Source: JACVRW01 sp040509755 (lineage in GTDB: Bacteria > Actinomycetota > Thermoleophilia > Solirubrobacterales > Thermoleophilaceae). Taken from it: 27,065 bases of DNA. The notes beneath the pieces were generated by a model, which worked only from the letters and a program-made list of their open reading frames with translations, had not been told where the DNA came from and ran no database searches. The DNA is taken from contig JBEVKF010000163.1 in the NCBI GenBank assembly GCA_040509755.1, positions 1 to 27,065 on the forward strand, in the 5' to 3' direction. Positions 1-7,540 of this stretch are shown piece by piece. Each line of letters opens with the position of its first letter. Positions within the stretch are counted from its first letter, which is position 1. Position numbers and translations under genes: made by a program.

Positions 1-4
1 CGGA

Positions 5-1144
5 GTGAACGTGGCCGCGGTCGGCACCCCGTCCCACATCCGCGGCGCGGTCGCCCGCTTCGACGAGCTGCTCGGCCGTCCGGTCAGCATGCGGGCCCTC
101 GCGCTGCTGAGGGTGCTGGCCGGCCCGGTCGTCCTCCTGCACCTACAGCCGTTCCTGGCCGACGGCTTCGACGGGCGGACCTACCAGGACGCCTTCCACG
201 AGCCCTACGCCGCCTGGTATCCGGAGCTGCCCGCCACGGTCTACGTGGGGTTGCTCTCGCTTGCGGCGGTGGCGGCAATTGCCATGTCGCTTGGCTTCCG
301 CACCCGCCTGGCGACGGCGACGACGTGCGCGATCGTCGCGTACAACCTGTTTCTCTCGACCACGCACTTCCACAACAACCGCGCCTACCTGGTCATCGTC
401 CTGGGGCTGCTGGCGGTGGCGCCGTGCGGACGCGAGCTGTCGGTGGACGCGTGGGTCCGCCGCCGCCGGGGGCTCCCGCCACTGGATCCCTTGGCGCCGG
501 CATGGCCGCTGTGGCTGCTCCGGTTCGAGTGCGCCGCGATCTACGGCGCGTCCGGCCTGAGCAAGCTGGTCGATCCCGACTGGTTTGGCGGCACCGTCAC
601 CTGGCAGCGTGTCGTGCGGGCCCGAGACGATCTGGACGCATGGCCACTTCCGGACTGGGCGGTGTCGCTCCTGACCGACCGCGGCTTCCACACCGGAGCG
701 GCCAAGTTCATCGTGCTCACCGAGCTGTTCATCGCGGTCGGCCTGTGGTGGCGCGGCACTCGCTACGCGGCCGTGTGGGTCGCCGTCGCCTTTCACATCT
801 CCATCGAGGGGTCGGCGTCGGTACAGGTCTTCTCGATTCTCGGCATCGCCGTTCTGGTGATCTGGGCGGTGCCGTCCACGCGGGATCGGGTGATCCGCAT
901 CGACCCGGGCGATGGTCGCCAGCGTCGATTGGGCACGCTCGTGCGCCGGCTCGACTGGCTGGCTCGCTTTCGCGTGGAGCCCGCTCCGCCCGGTTCGCGC
1001 CCGGTGGTCGTGGACCGCGACGGGACGACGATCTACGGGGCGCCTGCCGTCGCCTTCGGGCTGAGCCGCCTGCCGCTGACCGCGTGGTTCGCACTCCCCT
1101 CACTGCTCCTCCCGGCCGTTCGTCGGGCCCGCCGTGCCCCCTGA
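5..1144 (+). CDS. HTTM-domain (VKG carboxylase-like) membrane protein with degenerate DCC tail
   Basis: This 379-residue integral membrane protein has the horizontally transferred transmembrane (HTTM) layout related to the membrane part of vitamin K-dependent gamma-carboxylase. Hydrophobic segments lie near residues 30-50, 78-95, 104-140, 165-185, 232-250 and 262-288. The loop 'THFHNNRAYLV' and the segment 'YGASGLSKLVDPDW' are typical of the family. The enzyme function of bacterial HTTM proteins is mostly unknown. The last ~80 residues look like a DCC1/DUF393 thioredoxin-like domain ('RRLDWLARFRVEP', then 'DRDGTTIYGAPAVAFGLSRLP'), but the expected D-x-D-C-x-x-C is replaced by 'DPGDGRQ', so both cysteines are gone. 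The GTG start is chosen because it forms a GTGA overlap with a possible upstream stop; the true start could lie before the window. Its 3' end overlaps the next gene by 11 bases, suggesting one transcript. Confidence 0.8.
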   Translation: MNVAAVGTPSHIRGAVARFDELLGRPVSMRALALLRVLAGPVVLLHLQPFLADGFDGRTYQDAFHEPYAAWYPELPATVYVGLLSLAAVAAIAMSLGFRTRLATATTCAIVAYNLFLSTTHFHNNRAYLVIVLGLLAVAPCGRELSVDAWVRRRRGLPPLDPLAPAWPLWLLRFECAAIYGASGLSKLVDPDWFGGTVTWQRVVRARDDLDAWPLPDWAVSLLTDRGFHTGAAKFIVLTELFIAVGLWWRGTRYAAVWVAVAFHISIEGSASVQVFSILGIAVLVIWAVPSTRDRVIRIDPGDGRQRRLGTLVRRLDWLARFRVEPAPPGSRPVVVDRDGTTIYGAPAVAFGLSRLPLTAWFALPSLLLPAVRRARRAP

Positions 1145-2933
1145 CTCCGGGCCCCGGCCCGGCACACGCGTCTGGCGGGCCGGACTGAGCCTGGCGCTGC
1201 TGCTCGCCCTGGCGTTCGTGGTGGTGGCGCCGCCGGAGCGCTGTCCGTCGGTCTCCGCCGCGGATCTCCGAAGCTCGGCCCAGGCCACGGTCGAATGGTT
1301 CGTCCGCAATCAAGAGCCGGATGGATCCTGGCTGTACCTCTACAACGCCGACGACAACTCGACTCCGGTCGAGTACAACGAGGTTCGCCACGCCGGGGTC
1401 ACGATGGGCCTCTACCAGGCGGCCGCGGCAGGATTGCCCGGGGCCCTGCGCTCCGCTGACCGGGGTACCGAATGGGCGCTCGAGCGGCTGGTCCGGCGCG
1501 ATGGCTGGGCCGCGCTCGAGGGCGAGGGCCGGGTCACCACGGGCGCAACCGCGCTCTTGGTCGCCGGGCTGACCATTCGCCGGGAGGCCACGGGCGACAC
1601 GCGCTACGACGACGTGCTGCGCCGGCTCGGGCGTTTCCTGCTCGCTCAGGCCGAGCCGTCGGGTGCGGTGCACGCGTCATATGACCCGGTGACCGAGGCG
1701 CCGGTGGCCGGCGAATACTCCAAGTACTACACCGGTGAGGCCTACTGGGCTCTGGCGCGCCTCCACCAAGCGTTCCCTGGCGAGCGTTGGGGCGACGCCG
1801 CGGACACCATCGGCGCCTACCTGGCGACGTCGCGCGACGAGGTCGAGGATCACTGGCCGCCGATTCCCGATCACTGGGCTGCCTACGGCATGTCCGAGAC
1901 CGTGGAGTTCCCCGAGCGCGGCCGCCGGCCGCTGACCGAGGAGGAGGTCGACTACGCGCGCCGCCAGGCCGCCCTTTTCGGCATCCAGGCGCGGTTGGTT
2001 GGCCAGGGCGCCGGGCCATGGGGCCGGGTGGTGCGGGGCGGCTACGTGCCCCGTGGCGGCTGGTATGGCGTGATAGACGAGGCTCTCACCGGGTGGTGGC
2101 TGACCGCGCGGGAGGAGCCCCGGCTGGCCGACCTGCGAGCCGCGACGGCCGAACGCGCCACCTGCATAGCCGGGCTGGCGGTGAGCACGCAATCGGATGC
2201 GGAGGATGCCGCGGACGCTGCCCACCCGGAGCGGGTGGAGGGCGCGTGGTTTCGCGATGGGGAGACGCGCATGGACGACCAGCAGCATGCATTGGCCGGG
2301 CTCTTGCGAACCATCCCGATCGTCGAGGCGAGCGAAGGAGGGTCGAGCTCGTCCGTGCCCGGCGACGACGCCCCGTCGGGCTGGTTGTGGGCCGCCGCGC
2401 TCGTGCTGGCGCTCAACCCGGCCCGGGCCGCGTTCGGGGTTCCGCGCGCAGGGCGCTCGCCGCGCGCCGTTCTCGGCGTGGCCGCCGCCGGCGGGGCGAT
2501 CGGCGGCATGGCCGTGTGTGCCGCCGCGGCGGCGGGGGGCCCGCTGCTCGAGGCGCTCGATGTCAGCGAGCCTTCGTTCCGCACCGCCGCCGGAATCGTG
2601 GCCGTGCTGGCCGGCGCCGCCGACCTATTTCGGCGACCACCCTCGCCCGAACCCGCGCTCGCCGGCCGGCGCGCCGCGCTCGTGCCCGTCGCGATTCCCT
2701 TTGTGGCCCGCCCCGCGCTGCTGGTCCTGGCGCTGGGCGCCGGCGCCGATCAGGGTGTCCTCGTGTGTGCCGGAGCGATGGCGATGGGTCTCGCGCTCTT
2801 GACCGGGCTGGTGGCGGGGTGGCCGACCGAAGGCGCCAGGGGGCGAGTTCTGCGGTGGGCGGGCCGCCTGTTGGGCGCCGCGCTCGTAGCCTGCGGGGTC
2901 ATCCTCGCCATCGACGGGGTCTTGGACGTCTAG
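1134..2933 (+). CDS. Secreted alpha/alpha-toroid-like domain fused to C-terminal membrane domain
   Basis: The product is 599 residues. An N-terminal hydrophobic segment (about residues 16-34) is a signal peptide or anchor, so the following ~370 residues probably lie outside the membrane. That part has repeated aromatic, glycine and helical blocks ('WFVRNQEPDGSWLY', 'HAGVTMGLYQAAAAG', 'GEYSKYYTGEAYWALARLHQAF', 'DDQQHALAGLL') of the kind found in alpha/alpha toroids such as prenyltransferase, squalene-cyclase or glycosidase-like folds. No catalytic motif is assignable. From about residue 420 there are several Ala/Gly-rich transmembrane helices, including 'PFVARPALLVLALGAGADQGV'. The GTG start overlaps the end of the HTTM gene, implying translational coupling. 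The two may form a membrane pair, but the substrate is unknown. The toroid call is by pattern only. Confidence 0.75.
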   Translation: MPPDSGPRPGTRVWRAGLSLALLLALAFVVVAPPERCPSVSAADLRSSAQATVEWFVRNQEPDGSWLYLYNADDNSTPVEYNEVRHAGVTMGLYQAAAAGLPGALRSADRGTEWALERLVRRDGWAALEGEGRVTTGATALLVAGLTIRREATGDTRYDDVLRRLGRFLLAQAEPSGAVHASYDPVTEAPVAGEYSKYYTGEAYWALARLHQAFPGERWGDAADTIGAYLATSRDEVEDHWPPIPDHWAAYGMSETVEFPERGRRPLTEEEVDYARRQAALFGIQARLVGQGAGPWGRVVRGGYVPRGGWYGVIDEALTGWWLTAREEPRLADLRAATAERATCIAGLAVSTQSDAEDAADAAHPERVEGAWFRDGETRMDDQQHALAGLLRTIPIVEASEGGSSSSVPGDDAPSGWLWAAALVLALNPARAAFGVPRAGRSPRAVLGVAAAGGAIGGMAVCAAAAAGGPLLEALDVSEPSFRTAAGIVAVLAGAADLFRRPPSPEPALAGRRAALVPVAIPFVARPALLVLALGAGADQGVLVCAGAMAMGLALLTGLVAGWPTEGARGRVLRWAGRLLGAALVACGVILAIDGVLDV

Positions 2934-2970
2934 GTGGCCGCGGTGGCCGCGACGCAAGAAGGAGGCTGGA

Positions 2971-3534
2971 ATGCTGGGTCGACGCAGGCAGGAACGGCGG
3001 GAGGGACGCCAGGCGGAGCGCGCCGCCTTCGGGCGCCACGGGAGCGCCACCCGCTACCGGATACGCGAGAAGCTGCTGGCCATCGGCGCGGACTCCTGGA
3101 TCGAGGACGAGTCCGGGCATAAGGTCTTCAAGGTCAACGGGAAGGCGCTGCGTGTGCGCAAGACCTTTTTCTTCGAGGATCCCGACGGCAACGAGTTGTG
3201 CAAGATCCAGGAGCGCAAGCTGCGCGTGAAGGACAGCATGGAGATCGAGGGACCGGACGGCGAGCGCCTGGCCCTGGTCAAGAAGGCCCTCATCGACCCG
3301 CTGCGCGAGCGCTGGGTGGCCGACCTCGCCGACGGCCCCGAGCTGCGCGTGCAGGGCAACATCGTCGACCACGAGTATGAGATCGAGCAGGAAGGAGTGA
3401 AGATCGCCGAGGTGTCCAAGCGCTGGTTTCGCGTGCGGGAGACCTACGGAGTCGAGATCGCGCCGGGCCAGCACGACATTGTCGTCCTGGCGGTAGCGGT
3501 CGCCGTGGACGCCATGGCCGACCAGCGCGGGTGA
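2971..3534 (+). CDS. LURP-one-related (LOR/DUF567, tubby-like) protein
   Basis: The 187-residue protein begins with a very basic stretch (about residues 3-20), followed by a beta-rich LOR domain. Signature blocks are 'RYRIREKLLAIGADSWIEDE', 'GHKVFKVNGKALRVRKTFFFEDPDGNELCKIQERKLRVKD' (seen in parts) and 'VSKRWFRVRETYGVEIAPGQHDIVVLAVAVAVDAM'. This is the 12-stranded barrel around a hydrophobic helix known from the LURP-one and tubby C-terminal families. The final hydrophobic helix (residues ~160-180) matches the central helix of that fold rather than a membrane anchor. Members may bind membrane lipids or act as phospholipid scramblase-like proteins; the bacterial role is unknown. The ATG has a good ribosome binding site (AGGAGG, 2960-2965). 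It lies 37 nt after the preceding gene, so it could be the third gene of that transcript. Confidence 0.88.
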   Translation: MLGRRRQERREGRQAERAAFGRHGSATRYRIREKLLAIGADSWIEDESGHKVFKVNGKALRVRKTFFFEDPDGNELCKIQERKLRVKDSMEIEGPDGERLALVKKALIDPLRERWVADLADGPELRVQGNIVDHEYEIEQEGVKIAEVSKRWFRVRETYGVEIAPGQHDIVVLAVAVAVDAMADQRG

Positions 3535-3577
3535 GCGGGCCCGGCGGTTTGCGGCCCTACGGTTTGGGCACGAGCGA

Positions 3578-3583
3578 TACATT
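3578..3583 (+). promoter_or_regulatory. -10 box TACATT for a leaderless GTG start
   Basis: TACATT fits TANNNT and ends 6 nt before the GTG at 3590. There is no Shine-Dalgarno sequence before that start, so the mRNA is probably leaderless. No convincing -35 box is visible. Confidence 0.55.
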
Positions 3584-3589
3584 GCACAC

Positions 3590-4528
3590 GTGCGCCTAGT
3601 TACAAAGGGGACCGCCTTCCAGCACGAGGCGTTCTTTTACGCGAACGACGAGGAGTTCCTGGAGGGCACCGCCGCGTTCCTGAGCGAGGGCGCGGATGCC
3701 GGAGAGCCGGCGCTGGCCGTGCTGGCGGCACCCAAGATCGAGGCGCTGCGGTCCGAGCTCGGCAGCCAGTCCGACTTTGTGCTCTTCGCTGACATGGCGG
3801 AGGTGGGGTCCAACCCGGCCCGCATCATCCCCGCGTGGCGCGAGTTCGCAGACCAGCACGGGGGCCGTGCGATCCGCGGCATCGGCGAGCCGATCTGGGC
3901 CGAGCGCGGGCCGGCTGAGCTGGTCGAGTGCCAGCGCCACGAGTCGCTTCTCAATCTCGCCTTCGCGGACCGGTCCGAGTTCCACCTTCTTTGTCCGTAC
4001 GACACCGGCGCGCTTTCCGACGACGTGCTCGACGAGGCAATGCGCAGCCACCCACTGGTCAGGCTGGACGGCGCCTACCGCACCAGTGAATGCTGCCGCT
4101 CACTTGACGAGGTTGCGGCCCCGTTCGCCCAACCGCTGCCGGACCCGCCGGAGGTCTTTGCGTGGCAGGTGTTCCAGCGGGCCACACTGGGTGCGCTGCG
4201 AGCCTTTGTCGACCGCTGCGCGCGCGCGACCGGCCTGAGCGTCCGCGCCACCGAGGACCTGGTGCTCGCCGTCAGCGAGATCGCCGCCAACGCGGTCGTC
4301 CATGGAGGCGGCGGCGGGATCTTGCGGATTTGGCGGGAGGACGACGCGGTGGTCTGCGACGTGACCAGCCGCGGCCGTATCGATTCGCCACTGGTCGGCC
4401 GCGAGCGCCCTGTATCCGCACAGGTCGGTGGATATGGCCTCTGGCTGGCCAATGAGGTCTGCGACCTGGTTCAGATCCGGTGCTACGCGACCGGCAGTGC
4501 GGTGCGGCTGCACAAGCGCATCGATTAA
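3590..4528 (+). CDS. MEDS domain plus RsbW-like anti-sigma ATPase protein
   Basis: The 312-residue soluble protein has two domains. Residues ~8-165 match the MEDS (MEthanogen/methylotroph DcmR Sensory) domain: 'HEAFFYANDEEFLEGTAAFL' at the start, 'IRGIGEPIWAERGPAELVECQRHESLLNLAF' (seen in parts), and a 'LLCPYDTGAL' strand. Residues ~185-312 are a GHKL ATPase of the RsbW/SpoIIAB type: N-box 'LAVSEIAANAVVHGG', then a G-box 'GGYGLWLANEVCDLVQ'. This pairing is known in actinobacteria, where the MEDS part is thought to sense a signal and the ATPase part to act on an anti-anti-sigma factor or as a kinase. No partner sigma or STAS gene is adjacent. The GTG start is favoured by the leaderless -10 spacing. 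The stop overlaps the stop of the small reverse-strand gene at 4525-4677. Confidence 0.88.
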   Translation: MRLVTKGTAFQHEAFFYANDEEFLEGTAAFLSEGADAGEPALAVLAAPKIEALRSELGSQSDFVLFADMAEVGSNPARIIPAWREFADQHGGRAIRGIGEPIWAERGPAELVECQRHESLLNLAFADRSEFHLLCPYDTGALSDDVLDEAMRSHPLVRLDGAYRTSECCRSLDEVAAPFAQPLPDPPEVFAWQVFQRATLGALRAFVDRCARATGLSVRATEDLVLAVSEIAANAVVHGGGGGILRIWREDDAVVCDVTSRGRIDSPLVGRERPVSAQVGGYGLWLANEVCDLVQIRCYATGSAVRLHKRID

Positions 4529-4677
4529 GCGCGCTCGCGCCGCGAGAGCCAGCCAACGAGCGCACCGAGCACGAGCCCGGCCTCGGGTGCAAGGGGGACG
4601 TCGGTGGTCACGCTGACGACGATGCCGAGCGCCAGGCCCAGCACGGCTCCGACGCCGATGGCGGCTGCGACGCCCAC
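4525..4677 (-). CDS. Small two-helix membrane protein (50 aa)
   Basis: On the reverse strand a GTG at 4677 opens a 50-residue frame ending in TAA at 4525. It begins 'MGVAAAIGVGAVLGLALGIV' and ends 'GLVLGALVGWLSRRERA'. Two glycine-rich hydrophobic helices are separated by a short loop (~residues 21-32), with a basic C-terminal end: a plausible small inner-membrane protein of a type common in actinobacteria. A TACACT -10 box stands 7 nt before the GTG, the same leaderless spacing seen elsewhere here. It is convergent with the MEDS gene (4-base overlap of the ends) and divergent from the DUF4239-like gene. The function is unknown. The alternative is non-coding sequence, but hydrophobic pattern, promoter and tight packing together favour a gene. 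Confidence 0.6.
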   Translation of the reverse strand: MGVAAAIGVGAVLGLALGIVVSVTTDVPLAPEAGLVLGALVGWLSRRERA

Positions 4678-4684
4678 ACGCGCG

Positions 4685-4690
4685 AGTGTA
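4685..4690 (-). promoter_or_regulatory. -10 box TACACT (reverse strand), leaderless start at 4677
   Basis: Read on the reverse strand, TACACT is followed by 7 nt and then the GTG of the 50-residue gene. A forward-strand TATGTT at 4689-4694, 15 nt before the ATG at 4710, may be the divergent -10 box. The two promoters would then overlap. Confidence 0.5.
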
Positions 4691-4709
4691 TGTTGCGCGC
4701 CCCGAACCC

Positions 4710-5540
4710 ATGATCGTTCTCTGGAGCATCGGCATCCTCATTGTCGTCAACGCGGCGGCCATCGCGGCGATGCTGCTGGTCCGGCGTGGGGCACCCGAGG
4801 GAAGCCGCTTCCAGGATGGCGATCGCGCGTCGGGGGTGTTCGGCGTGCTCGCCGGCGGCTTTGCGATCTTCGCCGGCTTCATCATCTTCCTGGCCTTCAC
4901 GTCCTACGACCAGTCGCGCAGCGGTGGCGAAGCCGAAGCGCTCACGGTGGTGCAGCAGTTCGAGACCGCGGAGTTCCTGCCGCCCAACGTGCAGGACCGA
5001 ATTGCCGGGGAGATCGTCTGCTACGGACGCTCGGTCGTGTTCCGGGAGTGGCCGCAAATGGAGGACGGAAAGGGCGGGGACACGATCAACCCCTGGTCTG
5101 TCGCGCTCTTCAGGAGCCTGAGGCTTGCGAACCCGACCACGCCGAGCGAGCAGGCCGCGTACAGCAAGTGGCTCGATCAGAACTCGGACCGCGAGGAGGG
5201 CCGGCGCGATCGACTGCACGGAGCGGAAGGCATCATCCCGGCCTCGATCTGGCTGGTCCTCTTCCTGGTTGCGGGCGTCGTCTTCGCCTTCATGCTGTTC
5301 TTTGCGGACAGCGGTGAGGGCGTCGGCGCTCAAGCGATGCTGATTGGATCGGCAACCACGGTGATCGTGGTTACGCTCCTTGCGATCAACGCGCTCGACA
5401 ACCCGTACCGGGACGGTGTGGGGCAGATCAAACCAGTAGCGATGGAGCGGTCGCTGCGGATCCTCGACAGGGCGCGTGCGGTCGTGAATGACACAGCTCC
5501 GCTCCCGTGCGACGCGCAGGGCGCGCCGGTCTCGTCCTGA
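4710..5540 (+). CDS. DUF4239-like four-helix membrane protein
   Basis: The product is 276 residues with two N-terminal helices (about 3-25 and 38-61), a soluble middle of ~115 residues ('EALTVVQQFETAEFLPPNVQDRI', 'CYGRSVVFREWPQME', seen in parts), and two C-terminal helices (about 177-200 and 208-230). This matches the DUF4239/bestrophin-like family layout, which also has a conserved glutamate-rich helix after TM2. The family's role is unknown, and channel activity has only been suggested by resemblance. The ATG at 4710 is preferred to an upstream in-frame GTG (4686) because the extra eight residues are polar and would cover the putative -10 box. The stop overlaps the next start by one base (TGATG), so the two genes are translationally coupled. 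Confidence 0.75.
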   Translation: MIVLWSIGILIVVNAAAIAAMLLVRRGAPEGSRFQDGDRASGVFGVLAGGFAIFAGFIIFLAFTSYDQSRSGGEAEALTVVQQFETAEFLPPNVQDRIAGEIVCYGRSVVFREWPQMEDGKGGDTINPWSVALFRSLRLANPTTPSEQAAYSKWLDQNSDREEGRRDRLHGAEGIIPASIWLVLFLVAGVVFAFMLFFADSGEGVGAQAMLIGSATTVIVVTLLAINALDNPYRDGVGQIKPVAMERSLRILDRARAVVNDTAPLPCDAQGAPVSS

Positions 5541-6169
5541 TGGACGACGCGAGTCACCGCCACCTGGAGCTCGCGGCAACCGTTCTGCTCGCGATGGCCG
5601 CGGTGGCCACCGCTTGGGCGGCCTACCAGTCGGCGCGCTGGCATAGCGAGCAGGCGAAGGGTCAGAGCGCCTCGATCGCCGCTCGCGTGGAGTCGACGCG
5701 GGCCGCTAACGTGGCCAATCGCCAGGCGCAGATCGACGTTGCGCTTTTCACGCAATGGGTCGACTCCTACGCGACCGACGACACCGAACTGGCCCGCTTC
5801 TATCGCAGGCGCTTTCGCCTCGAATTTCGGCCGGCGTTCGTCGCGTGGGTCGCGACCAAGCCACGGACGAATTCCAACGCCCCGCTTTCGCCGTTCGCCA
5901 TGCCCCAGTACAAGCTCGCGGCCACGGCGCAGGCCGAGGATCTCGAGCGCCAAGCCGCCGCCGCCTCCCAGAGCGTGGGAACCTATATCCAGCGGGCCGA
6001 CGACTACTCGCTGGCCGTGGTGCTGTTCGCCGCGGCGCTGTTCTTTGCGGGCATCAGCACTCGGCTCCGCTCTTTCAAGCTGCGGATGGTCATCGTCGGT
6101 CTCGGCTATGCCTTGTTCCTCGGCAGCGTGATCTGGATCGCGACTTTCCCGGTCACCCTGTCCGTGTGA
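5540..6169 (+). CDS. Three-helix membrane protein coupled to the DUF4239-like gene
   Basis: This 209-residue protein is not firmly recognised. One helix lies near residues 8-30 ('LELAATVLLAMAAVATAWAA'), followed by 'YQSARWHSEQAKGQ'. A long helical periplasmic or cytoplasmic domain with 'RRRFRLEFRPAFVAWVATKP' comes next, then two C-terminal helices (about 155-175 and 182-207). The 'AYQSARW' motif after the first helix recalls DUF4337-type proteins. The ATG at 5540 is chosen because it overlaps the previous stop (TGATG); an in-frame GTG at 5507 would add eleven residues inside the upstream gene. Tight coupling suggests the two proteins form a membrane complex. A hairpin at 6210-6244 follows the stop. 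Confidence 0.72.
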   Translation: MDDASHRHLELAATVLLAMAAVATAWAAYQSARWHSEQAKGQSASIAARVESTRAANVANRQAQIDVALFTQWVDSYATDDTELARFYRRRFRLEFRPAFVAWVATKPRTNSNAPLSPFAMPQYKLAATAQAEDLERQAAAASQSVGTYIQRADDYSLAVVLFAAALFFAGISTRLRSFKLRMVIVGLGYALFLGSVIWIATFPVTLSV

Positions 6170-6209
6170 CCCGCGTGCGGCCGAGGCCGTGGCGCGCGGA
6201 CCCGCCCGG

Positions 6210-6244
6210 CTTACGTTTGCCGCCACATAGGCGGTCAACGTCAG
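6210..6244. terminator. Imperfect inverted repeat (hairpin), copy 1
   Basis: The left arm CTTACGTTTGCCGCC pairs with the right arm GGCGGTCAACGTCAG around loop ACATA, with three mismatches. It lies 41 nt after the stop at 6169. There is no T-run, so it is either a weak terminator or a protein site. The right arm is shared with the hairpin at 7541-7575, but the loop-side stem differs in both arms together. Confidence 0.5.
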
Positions 6245-6268
6245 TTGCGTGGCTCGGTATCGCGCCTC

Positions 6269-6285
6269 TCATCCAATCCGGGAGT
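6269..6285 (-). promoter_or_regulatory. Weak copy of the TCACCC-N4-GGGATGA motif (copy A)
   Basis: The reverse strand reads ACTCCC-GGAT-TGGATGA, degenerate in the first half. It lies in the duplicated block at the same relative place as the copy at 7603-7619. Confidence 0.4.
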
Positions 6286-6325
6286 TGCCCGGCGCGGGGC
6301 AGGCGTGGTCTGATGGCGTGCCCAC

Positions 6326-6379
6326 ATGATTGGCCATGCACTCTCCTTCGCGCCGAGACTTGACGGGCGGATCGTTTGG
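6326..6379 (+). pseudogene. Remnant 5' end of a paralogue of the gene at 7660
   Basis: Reading from ATG 6326 gives MIGHALSFAPRLDGRIVW, identical to the first 18 residues of the gene at 7660. The two DNA copies differ at five codons (P, R, L, D, V), all synonymous, so both were once under protein-level selection. One base is then missing relative to the other copy (TTTGGATCG against TCTGGGATCG), which shifts the frame and joins it in frame to the oxidoreductase start at 6419. Its Shine-Dalgarno is also damaged (GATGGCG instead of GATGAGG). It is either a decayed paralogue or an N-terminal extension of the oxidoreductase; I prefer decay. Confidence 0.55.
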
Positions 6380-6405
6380 ATCGCTGGATCGTCATCCCGG
6401 TCGGG

Positions 6406-6411
6406 TAGGGT
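6406..6411 (+). promoter_or_regulatory. -10 box TAGGGT for a leaderless ATG
   Basis: TAGGGT fits TANNNT and ends 7 nt before the ATG at 6419, where no Shine-Dalgarno is visible. This decides the start against the in-frame ATG at 6326. Confidence 0.5.
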
Positions 6412-6418
6412 CGCCAAC

Positions 6419-7534
6419 ATGAGCCGCTTCAGAGTGGTGATCTGCGGCGGGGGTATCGCTGCGGTGGAGGGCCTGCTGCGCCTGCGCGGCCTGGTGGGAG
6501 ACTCGCTCGAGATCACGCTGGTCGCCCCGAACGACGAGTTGCGCTACCGGCCCTTGGCCGTGGACGAGCCGTTTGCCCGGCGTGGGGTCGGCAGATACCC
6601 CTTGAAGACGATCGCCCGCAAAACAGGCGCCGAGTGGGTGCAGGACGCCGTGGAGTGGCTCGATCCAGACGCCCAATCGGTTCACACTGCGGGTAGCCGC
6701 GCTGTCCCATACGACGCGCTGCTCTTGGCTGTCGGCGCGCGCCTGGCCCGTCCCTTCGAGCACGTCACCGTCTTCGACGACGCGCACGCCGATGATGCCT
6801 ACCACGGCCTGGTCCAGGACGTCGAGGGTGGCTACACGCGCAGCGTGGCCATTGTCATCCCGGAGGGGCCGGCCTGGCTGTTGCCGGCATACGAGCTTGC
6901 CTTGATGACGGCCGAACGCGCCTCGAGCGTGGGCGAGGAGGGTCTAGGGGTGAGCCTCGTCACCCCCGAGCCGGCGCCGTTGGCGGCGCTCGGCGAGACC
7001 GCCAGCCACGCCGTCGGCGACCTGCTCGAACGGGGACGGGTCCGCGTCTACACGGACGCCCGCCCCGAGGTCCCGGCCGCGGGACGCCTGCTCGTCGCCC
7101 CCGACGGCCCCGAGCTCCTGCCGGAGCGCATCGTCGCCATGCCGCGAATCGAGGGCCGCTCCATCCGTGGCCTGCCGTCGGTCGCCGGCGGCTTCGTGAG
7201 CATCGACGAGCACTGTCGAGTGCGCGGCCTCGCCCCGCGTGTTTTCGCCGCGGGTGACATGACCGACTTTCAAATCAAGCACGGCGGTCTCGGCGCGCAG
7301 ATGGCAGACGTTGCCGCGGCCGGCATCGCCGCGCTCGCCGGCGACGCCCCCGAGCCCGAGCCGCTGCGGCCGATCGTCCGCGGCGTCCTCCACACCGGCG
7401 CGGAGCCGCTCTACCTCACCGCGCGCATGGAGGACGGTCGCATGAAGTCCGAGGCGACGACCGAGCCGCCGTGGCCCGCGGACGAGAAGGTGATCGCCGA
7501 AGAGCTCGGCCCCTTCCTGCGCTCGCTGCAGTAG
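6419..7534 (+). CDS. FAD-dependent pyridine nucleotide-disulfide-type oxidoreductase (NDH-2/SQR-like)
   Basis: The 371-residue flavoprotein has an N-terminal dinucleotide-binding motif ('VVICGGGIAAVEGLLRL', residues ~5-21), a second strand and turn 'YDALLLAVGARLARP' (~97-111), and the C-terminal FAD motif 'APRVFAAGDMTDFQIKHGG' (~275-293). This is the layout of type II NADH dehydrogenases and sulfide:quinone reductases. I see no paired catalytic cysteines of sulfide:quinone reductase, so NADH or another donor passing electrons to quinone is more likely; the substrate is not decided. The usual membrane-anchoring tail is absent. The ATG at 6419 is chosen over 6326 because of the leaderless -10 and because the flavin fold starts there. 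The gene lies between two copies of a direct repeat and ends at a hairpin. Confidence 0.85.
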   Translation: MSRFRVVICGGGIAAVEGLLRLRGLVGDSLEITLVAPNDELRYRPLAVDEPFARRGVGRYPLKTIARKTGAEWVQDAVEWLDPDAQSVHTAGSRAVPYDALLLAVGARLARPFEHVTVFDDAHADDAYHGLVQDVEGGYTRSVAIVIPEGPAWLLPAYELALMTAERASSVGEEGLGVSLVTPEPAPLAALGETASHAVGDLLERGRVRVYTDARPEVPAAGRLLVAPDGPELLPERIVAMPRIEGRSIRGLPSVAGGFVSIDEHCRVRGLAPRVFAAGDMTDFQIKHGGLGAQMADVAAAGIAALAGDAPEPEPLRPIVRGVLHTGAEPLYLTARMEDGRMKSEATTEPPWPADEKVIAEELGPFLRSLQ

Positions 7535-7540
7535 CCCGGG

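Larger units (their letters stand above)
6233..6395 (+). repeat. Direct repeat copy 1 (~163 bp) upstream of the FAD oxidoreductase
   Basis: This block is repeated at 7564-7730, about 1.33 kb downstream. Shared parts, in order, are GGTCAACGTCAGTTGCGTG, a CATCC-N-ATCCGGG palindromic motif, GGGGCAG-CGTGGTCTGATG, CCCACATGATTGGCCATGC, and the first ~18 codons of a coding sequence. The block GCGCGCGGACCCGYCCGGCTT is also shared but displaced: it lies before the hairpin here and after it in copy 2. Confidence 0.85.

Noticed and set aside
889..905. ATCGGGTGATCC in the HTTM gene as a motif half-site
   Set aside because: A single half-site within coding sequence, with no partner half and no promoter.
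6153..6395. Reverse-strand frames that resemble each other at 6153-6395 and 7560-7690
   Set aside because: Their similarity ('VHGQSCGHAIRPRLPRAG') only reflects the DNA duplication read backwards. Base changes between the copies are synonymous in the forward frame, not in this one.
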